Under the pieces are notes generated by a model, which worked only from the letters and a program-made list of their open reading frames with translations, did not search any database and had not been told where the DNA came from. Made by a program: the position numbers and the translations under genes. This document shows positions 56,635 to 64,000 of a DNA stretch of 64,000 nt, piece after piece; the stretch's first letter is position 1; the number at the start of each line of letters is the position of its first letter. The DNA comes from Bacillus sp. ISL-41 (GTDB taxonomy: Bacteria > Bacillota > Bacilli > Bacillales > Cytobacillaceae), in contig NZ_JAGGQP010000041.1 of the NCBI RefSeq assembly GCF_018613235.1, positions 1 to 64,000 of the forward strand, read 5' to 3'.

Positions 56635-57753
56635 CTAGAGTGGAATGGTTATCTTTATTTCGGTTCCACTTCCAAATTGGCTTCGCAATCGAAACAGGCC
56701 GTTCAGTGCTTCTGTCCTTGCTTTCATGTTCTTTAAGCCTAATGAAGGAATCGAAAGGTTTTCATTATAATGAAAGCCGCAGCCCTTATCTTTAATGGTC
56801 AAAATGGTCTCATTCCCAGAAGTGTGAAGTGATAAAAATACATCGGTGGCCCCGGAATGCTTTTTACAATTGGCGATCGCTTCTTGTCCAATTCGCCATA
56901 TAGCTTCCTCAACTTTTCCTGGCATGCTGGTCGCTCCCGTCACCTTAGCCTCTACTTTCAGACCAAGCATTTCCCCATAACTTTTTAATGCGCTGACGAG
57001 TCCATTCTCAAGACCCTGAGGCTTCAACTGCCAAATGAGTGATCTCATCTCCCCAAGTGCTTCCTGGGTCAAGTCCTGCATATAGCTAAATGTTTGTTTC
57101 ACTTCTTCATCTTCTGTCATTTCCATTCCAGCTCTAGCGGTCAGGCTGAGAGAAAACAATAGCTGGTTCACCGAATCATGCAGGTCCCGTGCAAGCCGGT
57201 TTCTTTCAGCAACAAGCGCTGTTTCTTGTTCACGCTGAGTGAGCTTGATGCGTTTTAATGCTGTACCTATCTGGTAGGCAATCGCTTCAAGCAGGGCAAG
57301 CTCATTCTTATGAAAATGTGTTTTGTTAGGTGAACCCACATTCAATAAACCGAACCGTTCATTTCCCGCACGGAGGGGGACAGTAGCGTGATGGGTCAAT
57401 CCACAGGTTTCCCCAGCATCTTCATTAAGTGCGTCTTCAATTCGCTTACACTCAATGATATTCGTTGCTTTATTTAAGGTTTGGTTATTGTATTTATTCA
57501 CACACCAGCATTCACCGTGACACATTCTTTCCTTGTGATTCATTGCCAAAGCGGGTGGAAGAGCAAAGTCTGCCGTAAGTTCGTGGTTTCCGTGATCATC
57601 AATTAAAAAGATCCAGCCTGTTTGAAGTCCTGTTATATGCAAAAGCCTTCTCAGAACATCAGCTAGCATGGTCTTCGTGTCCGTTCCTTCGTTCAACAGT
57701 TCTGCAATTTCCTTAAGGATGCTGATTTCTTCATATTGCGTTTCCTCAGTCAT
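56635..57753 (-). CDS. yhcY: GAF-domain sensor histidine kinase with cysteine cluster, YhcY-like
   Basis: The 372-residue cytosolic kinase has a GAF domain (about 10-165), a HisKA_3 domain with the phosphoacceptor H192 in ARDLHDSVNQ, and a HATPase domain (about 275-370). The GAF domain carries C78, C82, C84, C102 and C117 plus H79 and H121/H122, an arrangement suited to binding a metal or Fe-S cluster. Its staphylococcal relative AirS is a redox-sensing Fe-S kinase. The start at 57753 is chosen since GAAGGAG lies 8 nt before it; a 16-residue longer frame lacks a ribosome binding site. No membrane segment is seen. Confidence 0.88.
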   Translation of the reverse strand: MTEETQYEEISILKEIAELLNEGTDTKTMLADVLRRLLHITGLQTGWIFLIDDHGNHELTADFALPPALAMNHKERMCHGECWCVNKYNNQTLNKATNIIECKRIEDALNEDAGETCGLTHHATVPLRAGNERFGLLNVGSPNKTHFHKNELALLEAIAYQIGTALKRIKLTQREQETALVAERNRLARDLHDSVNQLLFSLSLTARAGMEMTEDEEVKQTFSYMQDLTQEALGEMRSLIWQLKPQGLENGLVSALKSYGEMLGLKVEAKVTGATSMPGKVEEAIWRIGQEAIANCKKHSGATDVFLSLHTSGNETILTIKDKGCGFHYNENLSIPSLGLKNMKARTEALNGLFRLRSQFGSGTEIKITIPL

Positions 57754-57835
57754 TCCAGCATCTCCTTCACCGTCCTGGTATCTAATGTCATTATAGCTCA
57801 TATTTCATCATTGGATGTTAAAACTGGTGCGCGCT

Positions 57836-58174
57836 TTATGAGGTCTGTAAAAATTCGATTATTTCCTGATTGGGTCCTTCATAAAAGACCGTTTCCCAGC
57901 CATTATCAAGTTTATAAGGTCCTTCTGCTATTTGAATAGATCCTAAAGTATTGATCACTTGCTGAAGGTCGGAAACTTCAAAACAAATATGAGCAGAGTT
58001 TGTGCTATGTGGATGAAATGCCAGTTCGAGTCGGAAATGACTGGACGCTAGGAACGCAATCTCTTCCCCCAGAAAAGAATGCCTGCTTTCCAGTTCTAAG
58101 CCCAATAAATCTGTGTAAAAATTTATCGCCTCTTCAAGGTTGGTCACTTCCAAGCCAAAATGATGAAGGCGCAT
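57836..58174 (-). CDS. VOC (glyoxalase/bleomycin-resistance) family protein
   Basis: This 112-residue protein is one vicinal-oxygen-chelate domain: it begins MRLHHFGLEVTNLEEAINFY, the usual betaalphabetabetabeta start with metal-ligand type histidine, has HICFEV in the second half and ends with a glutamate in IIEFLQ. Such domains act as lyases, dioxygenases or binding proteins; the substrate is unknown. AGGAGG lies 7 nt before the ATG. It lies 13 nt behind the QueA-like gene and probably shares its transcript. Confidence 0.8.
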   Translation of the reverse strand: MRLHHFGLEVTNLEEAINFYTDLLGLELESRHSFLGEEIAFLASSHFRLELAFHPHSTNSAHICFEVSDLQQVINTLGSIQIAEGPYKLDNGWETVFYEGPNQEIIEFLQTS

Positions 58175-58187
58175 AAAATATCTCCTC

Positions 58188-59210
58188 CTATATGATTAGG
58201 TTCATATCACCAAACTCGTGCCATAAATATCCTTCGTGAATCGCCTGTTGATAGGCATGAAGCAAGTGATGTTTTGGTAAAAAGGCAGTCAGCATATCCA
58301 GATGGCTAGCCTTTGGCTCGTGCAATCCAGTGATGATTCCGTCTACTATTTTTAGAGAAGACTCCTGACTAATATATAAATTGGTAGCACCTGAGAGTTC
58401 TCCGGTTTTCGCTGCACTCTCAAGCGCACGGACGACTGTCGTTCCAACTGCGATGACTCTTTTGCCAGAAGAATGAGCCTTTAGGATTTTTTTCATTGTA
58501 TGATGTGGTATGTGATACTCCTCTGGATTTTCTTTGGGGTCCACATGATCCTCAAGCAAATAGCTCAGCCCTGTGTGCAATTGAATGAAATCAACTTGAA
58601 TACCATTCTTCTTCAATTCAAATAGCAGCTCCCAGCTAAACGCTCTGCCGGCAGATGGCATTTCCACAGAACCAGGGTGGGTGGCAAATACATTTTGATA
58701 ATAATTGAGGTCCCATGGTTGTTCTATATATTCATAACGGATCGGGGCGCCAAGAACATAGATTAAATTTAATAACTCACTCCCGTTTTTATTGAATTTA
58801 ATCGTCTTTAACGGGGATGCCTCCTTCTCAGAGATCACCGTAGCAGCCAATTTCTCTGAAAAGCGTAGAACATCCCCCACTCTGACAGGGTTTGCGATGA
58901 TGAGTGCTTCCCAAGTGTCATCAAAAATTCGTCTAGATAAACGGATTTCCACTCTAGGAGAAATTTGAACGCCACTTCTTAACCATCTGCCTTTTAAAGA
59001 AGCAGGGATGGTGCGGCTGTTATTTAAAATAATTAAATCGCCAGGCTGAAGGAAATGGGGGAGATGATAAAAACGATCGTGTTTAATTTCGCCCGTTTTT
59101 CGGCTCAGTGTCATTAACCTTACTTGCTCCCTTCTTAGGCCTCTTTTTTCCGGAGGAAGGTTCGCATTTAGGTATTCGGGCAGATAAAAATCCATTACAC
59201 CTGCTTCCAT
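58188..59210 (-). CDS. QueA-family protein (SAM:tRNA ribosyltransferase-isomerase paralog)
   Basis: QueA makes epoxyqueuosine in tRNA from SAM. This 340-residue protein keeps much of the fold: PGDLIILNNSRTIPASLKG (about 53-71), HTGLSYL and VIAVGTTVVRALESA (about 259-273). It departs from canonical QueA in the active-site region, where the usual APTAGLHFT segment reads MPSAGRAFS (about 200-208). The canonical queA normally lies in the ruvAB region, so this is probably a paralog with another or altered role. GAGGAGGGGG lies 4 nt before the ATG, which overlaps the SDR stop by one base. Confidence 0.78.
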   Translation of the reverse strand: MEAGVMDFYLPEYLNANLPPEKRGLRREQVRLMTLSRKTGEIKHDRFYHLPHFLQPGDLIILNNSRTIPASLKGRWLRSGVQISPRVEIRLSRRIFDDTWEALIIANPVRVGDVLRFSEKLAATVISEKEASPLKTIKFNKNGSELLNLIYVLGAPIRYEYIEQPWDLNYYQNVFATHPGSVEMPSAGRAFSWELLFELKKNGIQVDFIQLHTGLSYLLEDHVDPKENPEEYHIPHHTMKKILKAHSSGKRVIAVGTTVVRALESAAKTGELSGATNLYISQESSLKIVDGIITGLHEPKASHLDMLTAFLPKHHLLHAYQQAIHEGYLWHEFGDMNLII

Positions 59211-59926
59211 TACACCCCCTCCTCTGATTGAGCTTCAAAGCGCTGGCCATTTATCCCTTTAGCCTTATCCGATGCTAAATGAAGAAAGATGCCCACCACA
59301 TCCTCAGGTTTTGCCAAAGGGTAATCGCAATCAGGGACAGCTAATTGGTGCATTTCAGTGTCCATCTCACCGGGGTCGACCATATTTACACGAACATTGG
59401 TAGCACTTAACTCATCTGCCCATGTTTGAGTGAGTCCTTCTACAGCAAATTTTGAAACTCCATATGCTCCCCAGCCTGCATAGCCAGCATGACCAGCTTC
59501 AGAAGTCACATTGATAATGGAACCTTCATTACGCTCAAGCATGATAGGGATGACTCTCTGGCAGACTAGAAATGAGGAGGTTACATTGACTCTTAACACC
59601 TCTCCAAAATCCTCTTCAGGATAATCCAGAAGCAGAGGCATTGGACTAGGTCCTAATACGGAAGCATTATTAACCAGCACATCGATCTGTCCATATACTT
59701 CCTGAGTTAAGGCTACGAAACGTTCGACATCCCCTGGCTGTGATACATCTGCTCGAATCGCCAATACTTCGGCACCTAAACCCTCGGCTTCTTGTTTTAC
59801 TTTCTCCAGGCTTTTCTCGGATCTTGAGCAGATGGCAAGTCTTGCTCCTTCTTTCGCAAAAGCCATAGTTAATGCTTTCCCTAAGCCTTTAGAGGCACCA
59901 GTTATCATCACGACTTTTTTATTCAT
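59210..59926 (-). CDS. Short-chain dehydrogenase/reductase
   Basis: The 238-residue protein is a classical SDR: cofactor motif TGASKGLG (9-16), NNAS (86-89), catalytic S142 and the YxxxK pair Y155/K159. It would use NAD(P)H to reduce or oxidise a small molecule; the substrate is unknown. An ATG three codons upstream exists, but AAGGAG lies only 2 nt before it and 11 nt before this one, so the shorter form is chosen. It is the first gene of the SDR, QueA-like, VOC operon. Confidence 0.85.
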   Translation of the reverse strand: MNKKVVMITGASKGLGKALTMAFAKEGARLAICSRSEKSLEKVKQEAEGLGAEVLAIRADVSQPGDVERFVALTQEVYGQIDVLVNNASVLGPSPMPLLLDYPEEDFGEVLRVNVTSSFLVCQRVIPIMLERNEGSIINVTSEAGHAGYAGWGAYGVSKFAVEGLTQTWADELSATNVRVNMVDPGEMDTEMHQLAVPDCDYPLAKPEDVVGIFLHLASDKAKGINGQRFEAQSEEGV

Positions 59927-60130
59927 TTTTATCATCTCTCCTTATTGTCTTGTTGCTTTAAGCATATAGGGAATTAACAAAATTTCCCTCAGGAGAAAGC
60001 TTGAACTTTTCCTACAACTTTTGGATGAGAAAAGGTAGCGGATAGGGGAGGGGTAAAGAGAATCGAATGTACTTTGGCTTAACCATTGGGGGCTTTTATC
60101 AAGAGGAGAAACTTTGTGAAAGCATAAAGC

Positions 60131-60166
60131 AAAAAGACGGAGGAAATGGTGCAATTCCTCCGTCTT
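60131..60166 (-). terminator. Intrinsic terminator behind the acidic protein gene
   Basis: On the minus strand AGACGGAGGAA pairs with TTCCTCCGTCT, followed by a T run (the A run at 60131-60135). It lies just behind the stop at 60172. Confidence 0.9.
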
Positions 60167-60171
60167 CTGTA

Positions 60172-60864
60172 TTAATCGTCGTATCCTTGCATGGAATCCA
60201 TATGGCTGGCAATCATTGCGATGATGGTAGGAGCCTCTTCTTTTGTAAAAATGAAGTTCGTTTCGTCTTTGACCATTTCATCATCTTCAGTCCAGATCCG
60301 GTTGATGCGGCGAAGGACTCCGTCACCTGTATCCTGGACAAGTCCAAACTGATAGGTCACTTCCACATCATCTTCCATAAGGAAGGCTGTTACCTCGGGA
60401 GTTTCCCACTCGACATCGATTTCCTCGAGAATGTCGTCCTCATCTATCAGCTCCGCCACATATAGTTCATCATCTTCATTGATTCCGTCATCTTCATAAT
60501 ATAAAGTATCGTCCTCTTCCGTTGCATAAACGACATCAAGTTCGTCTTCATCGTCGTTTATGTAATCGTGGAAACCCTGGTGAACCGCATCGACAATATC
60601 ATCAATATCTGAAAGAATGACACGCGCCGGCTGCCCCAGGTCTTCATCAATGGTTTCCGTATAAAACACCTCATTATGCGGGTCAAAGTATAGTATATAG
60701 AAATAATCTCTTTCGCCATCATCATAGTCCACAAAGAACTGAATCCGCGGATGTTTCGCGCCTCTCTCAACAGCCATCTGGCCTTCCTGATCATATTTTT
60801 CGCAAATAGACTCAAGATGGTCCTGCAGCTCCCCAACAACCCGATCAAACCATTCCATAGACAT
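60172..60864 (-). CDS. Acidic protein of unknown function
   Basis: The 230-residue protein is very rich in Asp and Glu, especially at 103-155 where runs such as NDDEDELD and EEDDTLYYEDD occur. It has no signal peptide, membrane segment or cysteine pattern. The repeated pattern of short beta-like strands with YDDGE..YF/FYTETID hints at two similar halves (about 38-85 and 150-200). GAAGGGA lies 9 nt before the ATG; a second ATG two codons on is possible. It stands alone with its own terminator. I do not recognise the family; DUF1292-like proteins are one thought, unproven. Confidence 0.72.
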   Translation of the reverse strand: MSMEWFDRVVGELQDHLESICEKYDQEGQMAVERGAKHPRIQFFVDYDDGERDYFYILYFDPHNEVFYTETIDEDLGQPARVILSDIDDIVDAVHQGFHDYINDDEDELDVVYATEEDDTLYYEDDGINEDDELYVAELIDEDDILEEIDVEWETPEVTAFLMEDDVEVTYQFGLVQDTGDGVLRRINRIWTEDDEMVKDETNFIFTKEEAPTIIAMIASHMDSMQGYDD

Positions 60865-60984
60865 AGAAATCCATCCCTTCCTCTGTATTCTCGATTAGCT
60901 TGCCCTATGCTGAACATTTTCTCTGTTAGTAAAATAGAGGAAATAGAGATGGCTGCTTTAATCTGGTGTGCAAGGAAGCAGACC

Positions 60985-61285
60985 AAAGCATCTGCATTGC
61001 CCGAAAATGCGAAATCGTAGCCCAAACGGTAAAAGGGAAGCCTCTGCATTGCCCGAAAATGCGTAAATGAAGTCGAAACGGTAAAAGAAGAGCCTTTGCA
61101 TTACCCGAAAATGCGTAAATGAAGTCGAAACGGTAAAAGAAAAGCATCTTCATTACCCGAAAATGCGAAATCGTAGCCCAAACGGTAAAAGAAAGGCCTC
61201 AGAATTGCCCGTAAATCCAAAATCGAAGCCCAAACGGTAAAAGGGAAGCCTCTGCATTGCACCACAATCCCAAAACCTCCCCAAA
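60985..61285. repeat. Tandem 52-nt intergenic repeat array (variant B, five to six units)
   Basis: Units start at 60999, 61051, 61103, 61155 and 61207, each exactly 52 nt, with a decayed sixth from 61259. Two inner versions alternate: units 1, 4 and 5 carry AAATCGTAGCCC-like sequence, and units 2 and 3 carry TAAATGAAGTCG. CGGTAA and a TTACCCG (or TTGCCCG) of the next unit form complementary arms around a core that reads AAAAGAAGAGCC at 61083-61094, identical to the core of variant A at 233-244. Confidence 0.9.
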
Positions 61286-61292
61286 CTCAAAG

Positions 61293-61332
61293 AGAAAAAC
61301 CGCCGGCAATCAAACTCAATTACCAGGCGGTT
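61293..61332 (-). terminator. Intrinsic terminator of the isp-nuclease operon
   Basis: On the minus strand AACCGCC (61332-61326) pairs with GGCGGTT (61304-61298), then TTTCTC. It lies a few bases behind the stop of the nuclease gene. Confidence 0.8.
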
Positions 61333-61337
61333 CTCTT

Positions 61338-62111
61338 CTATAACCCAAGCATGTCTCTAGCTTTATCCGGGAAATCAATATATGGGTTTCGGTTCCCCTG
61401 CAGCTCCTGGATTGCGGCATTCCGATGCTTTTCATATAGAGTAACAGGGTGCTCCTGATGCCAGCCAAGCAGAAGCTTGAAGTCCATCTGTGCATCAAGC
61501 TTGATGGCATCCATATATCTTATTGCAAAATAAAACACGGATCTCGCAACGATACCTTTTCCATATTCGGGTTCGAATTTTCCTTCTTCCACCATGCCGC
61601 ATCCAGACCTTATTCCTGAAGCAGCTAGCTCAGGTTCATAGGATGAGAAATCATGATAAGGGTGATTGCTTCTCATGCTGTTGCATGCCGGCTCACAGGC
61701 AAACAAGTGGTGGAGGTCGCCTCGCATTGGCTCATCGCCATCAAACCATGATTGAGGAACAACGTGTTCAGTATTAAAAAGAATCTCAGAACTTGCCGTA
61801 AAACCTCCTTGCCTAAGAGTCTCCATGATACGCAAATCCTCCTCAATCACCTCGACAGGGTCAAGGTCCTGTCCAGAATAAAGGCTCTTCAGCTTCAGGT
61901 TTTCCTGCAAGTCCACCCATGGATAAACGTATTCATGCGGCGAATACTTTAAATGGGAGGAATGTGTCCGGACCAGCAGAGAATGAAGCTCTTCTTGTGT
62001 AAAAGCAGTATCGCAATAATACTCATTGCGAACTCGAGCATCCCGCTCTGCATCATAATACGTTTTATTCTCGATGTTATGAATGTACGCCTCACTAGCC
62101 GAAAGGATCAT
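61338..62111 (-). CDS. Endonuclease I-family nuclease without signal peptide
   Basis: The 257-residue protein has the His-Me finger signature of the EndA/NucM/Bsn family: EHVVPQSWF (115-123), GDLHHLF (131-137), the asparagine in CNSMRSNHPY (143-152) and the C-terminal GNRNPYIDFP (about 239-248). Relatives such as B. subtilis Bsn (YurI) and NucM are secreted, non-specific nucleases with an N-terminal signal. Here the N-terminus (MILSASEAYIHN) is polar and no signal peptide is seen. The start codon overlaps the protease stop by 4 nt (ATGA), so the two are translationally coupled. Confidence 0.88.
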   Translation of the reverse strand: MILSASEAYIHNIENKTYYDAERDARVRNEYYCDTAFTQEELHSLLVRTHSSHLKYSPHEYVYPWVDLQENLKLKSLYSGQDLDPVEVIEEDLRIMETLRQGGFTASSEILFNTEHVVPQSWFDGDEPMRGDLHHLFACEPACNSMRSNHPYHDFSSYEPELAASGIRSGCGMVEEGKFEPEYGKGIVARSVFYFAIRYMDAIKLDAQMDFKLLLGWHQEHPVTLYEKHRNAAIQELQGNRNPYIDFPDKARDMLGL

Positions 62112-63073
62112 ATCGCATCCATAACCATCGTTTTGAAGCTCTGGTCGAAGATTTCAGCCAGATGCTCAGGCACCGTCAGGTAAACGAGTCCGTTACCCTC
62201 CAGCTTTGGCGAATTGCCGAGCGGCACAGTCCGCTTGACCAATTGTGCGTACAACTCTGGTTCTGTCAGCTCTCGCTCAAAATGGGCTTTTGCATATGTC
62301 TTGATCAATGCCAGGGCGCCTGAAACGTGCGGAGCAGCCATCGAGGTACCGCTCAAGGTCGCGTATTTCCCGTTCAGGTAGGTTGAGGTAATGCGCTCGC
62401 CCGGAGCGACGACATCAATTTCATTATGTGAGTTGGTAAAATCGGATGAACCTCGTTCAAGGTTTACAGCTCCAACACTGATGACTTCGTTATATGCACC
62501 AGGGTAGGCGAATTCATTGGTAGAATCGTCGCCATCTCCCTCATTGCCAGCAGCACAGACGACAAGGATATTCTTTTTGACTGCAGCTTGAATCGCCTCG
62601 TGTAATTCGGGAACGTCAGCTGGTCCGCCAAGCGACATCGAGATAATATCTGCTTCCTGCTCAATGGCATAGTGGATTCCATTGATAATCCATTCATACT
62701 TGCCTGAACCGGCCTTGTTCAACACTTTTACAATCAGCAGCCCGGCTTCAGGCGCAACGCCGATGACCCCTGACTCATTTTCCTGTGCGGCAATCGTGCC
62801 TGCCACATGTGTACCGTGGCCATTATAGTCAGTATAAAGATCAGGGTTGCTGCGGTCATCATCTGTAAAATTCCTTCCGCCAATGATTCGGTCCTTTAAA
62901 TCAGGGTGAGTCGTTTCACAGCCAGTATCCAATACAGCAACCTTCATTCCCTTTCCTTTTGTTTCATTCCAAAGCCGGGGTGCCTGGATCAGCTCAACAC
63001 CTTTTGGCACCTCTTTGATTTCCTCCGCTTCATCAATCACGGTATAAGGAATAACGCGAACACCTTGCTCCAT
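62108..63073 (-). CDS. ispA: Intracellular subtilisin-like serine protease (ISP)
   Basis: This 321-residue S8 protease matches B. subtilis IspA along its length. The catalytic triad is D49 (LDTGC), H86 (GHGTH) and S244 (GTSMAAP), with N177 as oxyanion residue. It lacks a signal peptide and has the short ISP N-terminal extension with the VIPY motif (7-10; LIPY in other ISPs), which blocks the active site until removed. ISPs degrade cytosolic protein in stationary phase. AAGGAGGG lies 8 nt before the ATG. A nuclease gene follows with a 4-nt overlap. Confidence 0.93.
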   Translation of the reverse strand: MEQGVRVIPYTVIDEAEEIKEVPKGVELIQAPRLWNETKGKGMKVAVLDTGCETTHPDLKDRIIGGRNFTDDDRSNPDLYTDYNGHGTHVAGTIAAQENESGVIGVAPEAGLLIVKVLNKAGSGKYEWIINGIHYAIEQEADIISMSLGGPADVPELHEAIQAAVKKNILVVCAAGNEGDGDDSTNEFAYPGAYNEVISVGAVNLERGSSDFTNSHNEIDVVAPGERITSTYLNGKYATLSGTSMAAPHVSGALALIKTYAKAHFERELTEPELYAQLVKRTVPLGNSPKLEGNGLVYLTVPEHLAEIFDQSFKTMVMDAI

Positions 63074-63331
63074 TTCTTTCCCTCCTTAGAGATTAAATTG
63101 AAGCGAGTTCTAGTTGTGTTAATAAGTCTAACAATTCTGACTATTAATAAAAAGGACCGATAGTAGGGTATTTGCTAGAAATAAATAGCCATAATTGGGC
63201 ATTTAATCCTAATGAGAATGCTGAGTTCTTATTCAGTAAACGTCTGAGAAAACTGGAAAAGGAATCGTCCGTCGATATTGCATTACACCCTTCAAGAGGT
63301 TGAACACTACTTCCTAAGGGGTGAGAATACT

Positions 63332-63775
63332 TTGAACGTCGTAACGACATTTGTAGATAAAAGAAAACAAAAACAAGTGAAATATGAGCGAGCGATGCTC
63401 CGTGAATTATCCATCAACATCCTGCAGGGCAGGGTGAAACAATATTTTGGCTCATCAAGGCTGACCTCGAATCTGATCATGAATTCAGGAATCGAAGAAG
63501 CTTGTTATGATGTAGCGATCGAAGCCTATTTACTTGGCGCTAAGTTCAGCCGATTTGGATATTTCGGTGAACCAATAGAGGCAGTCAAACCTCGCTGTGA
63601 AAAAGAAGAGCGCCATTTAATTGACACCTTATATAACTTTTTCCTTTTTTGGGGGAAGGGTGAAGAGGGAGCCGGTTCCGAAGAGCTCTATTATTTATGC
63701 GAACAGTATGTCGACAGCTGGTGGCGAGAAGGATTCATGAAGGGTGAAAAGAAATATAAGCTCAGATTGCACTAG
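63332..63775 (+). CDS. ybaK: YbaK, DUF2521 family protein
   Basis: The 147-residue protein matches B. subtilis YbaK in length and start (FVDKRKQKQVKYERAMLRELS). It is mostly helical, with conserved aromatic residues toward the C-terminus (NFFLFWGKG, YVDSWW). Function is unknown. The TTG at 63332 is chosen because AAGGGGTGA lies 8 nt upstream; an earlier in-frame TTG at 63278 has no ribosome binding site. It is followed by cwlD, as in B. subtilis. Confidence 0.87.
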   Translation: MNVVTTFVDKRKQKQVKYERAMLRELSINILQGRVKQYFGSSRLTSNLIMNSGIEEACYDVAIEAYLLGAKFSRFGYFGEPIEAVKPRCEKEERHLIDTLYNFFLFWGKGEEGAGSEELYYLCEQYVDSWWREGFMKGEKKYKLRLH

Positions 63776-63853
63776 CAGCATTAGTTCTAAATCATCTACC
63801 TGTCCCATATAGTTTATTATCAGGGACTAGCAGGGGAGAGGATGGTTTAGAAC

Positions 63854-64000
63854 ATGCTGAAAAAACTCAAAATTGGATTATTCGCAGCCGGCCTGGCCGT
63901 GCTTTTCCTAATATTGCAGTATGACTTTACCGAAAATGATTCTTGGGAATCGTGGAACCTGCCGCTTTCGGGGAAAATCATCTATCTTGACCCAGGGCAT
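63854..64000 (+). CDS. cwlD: CwlD, N-acetylmuramoyl-L-alanine amidase (5' part)
   Basis: Only the first 49 codons are in the window. They encode an N-terminal hydrophobic segment (about 5-22), a signal or anchor, and the first strand of an amidase_3 domain ending LPLSGKIIYLDPGH, whose histidine is the first zinc ligand. CwlD makes muramic-delta-lactam in the spore cortex with PdaA. Assignment rests on this motif and on the ybaK-cwlD order. GGGAGAGG lies about 11 nt before the ATG. Confidence 0.88.
   Translation, partial: MLKKLKIGLFAAGLAVLFLILQYDFTENDSWESWNLPLSGKIIYLDPGH

Noticed and set aside
55981-57753. Naming the two-component pair airSR
   Set aside because: That name belongs to staphylococci; the Bacillus names yhcYZ were used and the redox role left as inference.
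60067-60465. 132-residue plus-strand ORF
   Set aside because: Antisense to the acidic protein gene and crosses its terminator.
60558-61049. 163-residue minus-strand ORF
   Set aside because: It overlaps the acidic protein gene in another frame and continues into the 52-nt repeats; no ribosome binding site.
60985-61285. CRISPR array
   Set aside because: The whole 52-nt unit is repeated, without separate unique spacers, and no cas genes are present. The same holds for 177-415 and 13281-13405.

Overview
The window is chromosomal DNA from a low-to-mid GC member of the Bacillaceae (Bacillus in the broad sense, Mesobacillus/Cytobacillus-like). The protein sequences and gene order match the Bacillus subtilis stretch that starts behind an rRNA operon with ctsR and ends at ybaK-cwlD. 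Almost every conserved gene is on the plus strand. No prophage, insertion sequence, tRNA gene or CRISPR array was seen.

Layout. 1-85: 3' end of a 5S rRNA and its terminator. 86-1219: accessory spacer with a tandem 52-nt repeat array and a small membrane protein gene. 1220-5913: ctsR-mcsA-mcsB-clpC heat-shock operon under a CtsR operator. 6179-12892: radA, disA, yacL, ispD, ispF, gltX (DNA repair and c-di-AMP, isoprenoid precursors, Glu-tRNA). 12915-18217: cysteine T-box, second 52-nt array, cysE-cysS-mrnC-rlmB-rae1, then sigH from its own promoter. 18598-23307: rpmG, secE, nusG, rplK, rplA, rplJ, rplL and a methyltransferase gene. 23553-35734: rpoB, rpoC, ybxF, rpsL, rpsG, fusA, tuf. 36088-51176: the S10-spc-alpha supercluster from rpsJ to rplQ with secY, adk, map, infA and rpoA. 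51579-55851: ecfA1-ecfA2-ecfT-truA and rplM-rpsI.

Between rpsI and ybaK, where B. subtilis carries only ybaJ, lies a block of minus-strand genes (55981-63073): a YhcY/YhcZ-type two-component system whose GAF sensor carries a cysteine cluster; an SDR, QueA-like and VOC operon; an acidic protein of unknown function; and an intracellular subtilisin overlapping a gene for an endonuclease I-type nuclease without a signal peptide. The plus-strand order resumes with ybaK and the start of cwlD.

Control elements visible in the sequence include the CtsR box, a cysteine T-box, L10 and L13 leaders, strong sigma-A-type promoters before ctsR, the cys T-box, sigH, rplJ, ybxF, rpsJ (two) and rplM, and intrinsic terminators behind 5S rRNA, clpC, rplL, rpoC, tuf, rplQ and rpsI.

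The most unusual observation is a set of intergenic arrays at four places (141-415, 13229-13405, 35881-35970, 60985-61285). Their unit sequences differ but all repeat every 52 (occasionally 51) nt. Each unit holds short complementary arms around a shared purine-rich core (AAAAGAAGAGCC or AAAAGCAGAAGC). The arms differ between loci but stay complementary, which suggests one family of structured elements. A second family of hairpin repeats ending in CGCTTTTC sits in three spacers of the sigH-to-rpoB region.
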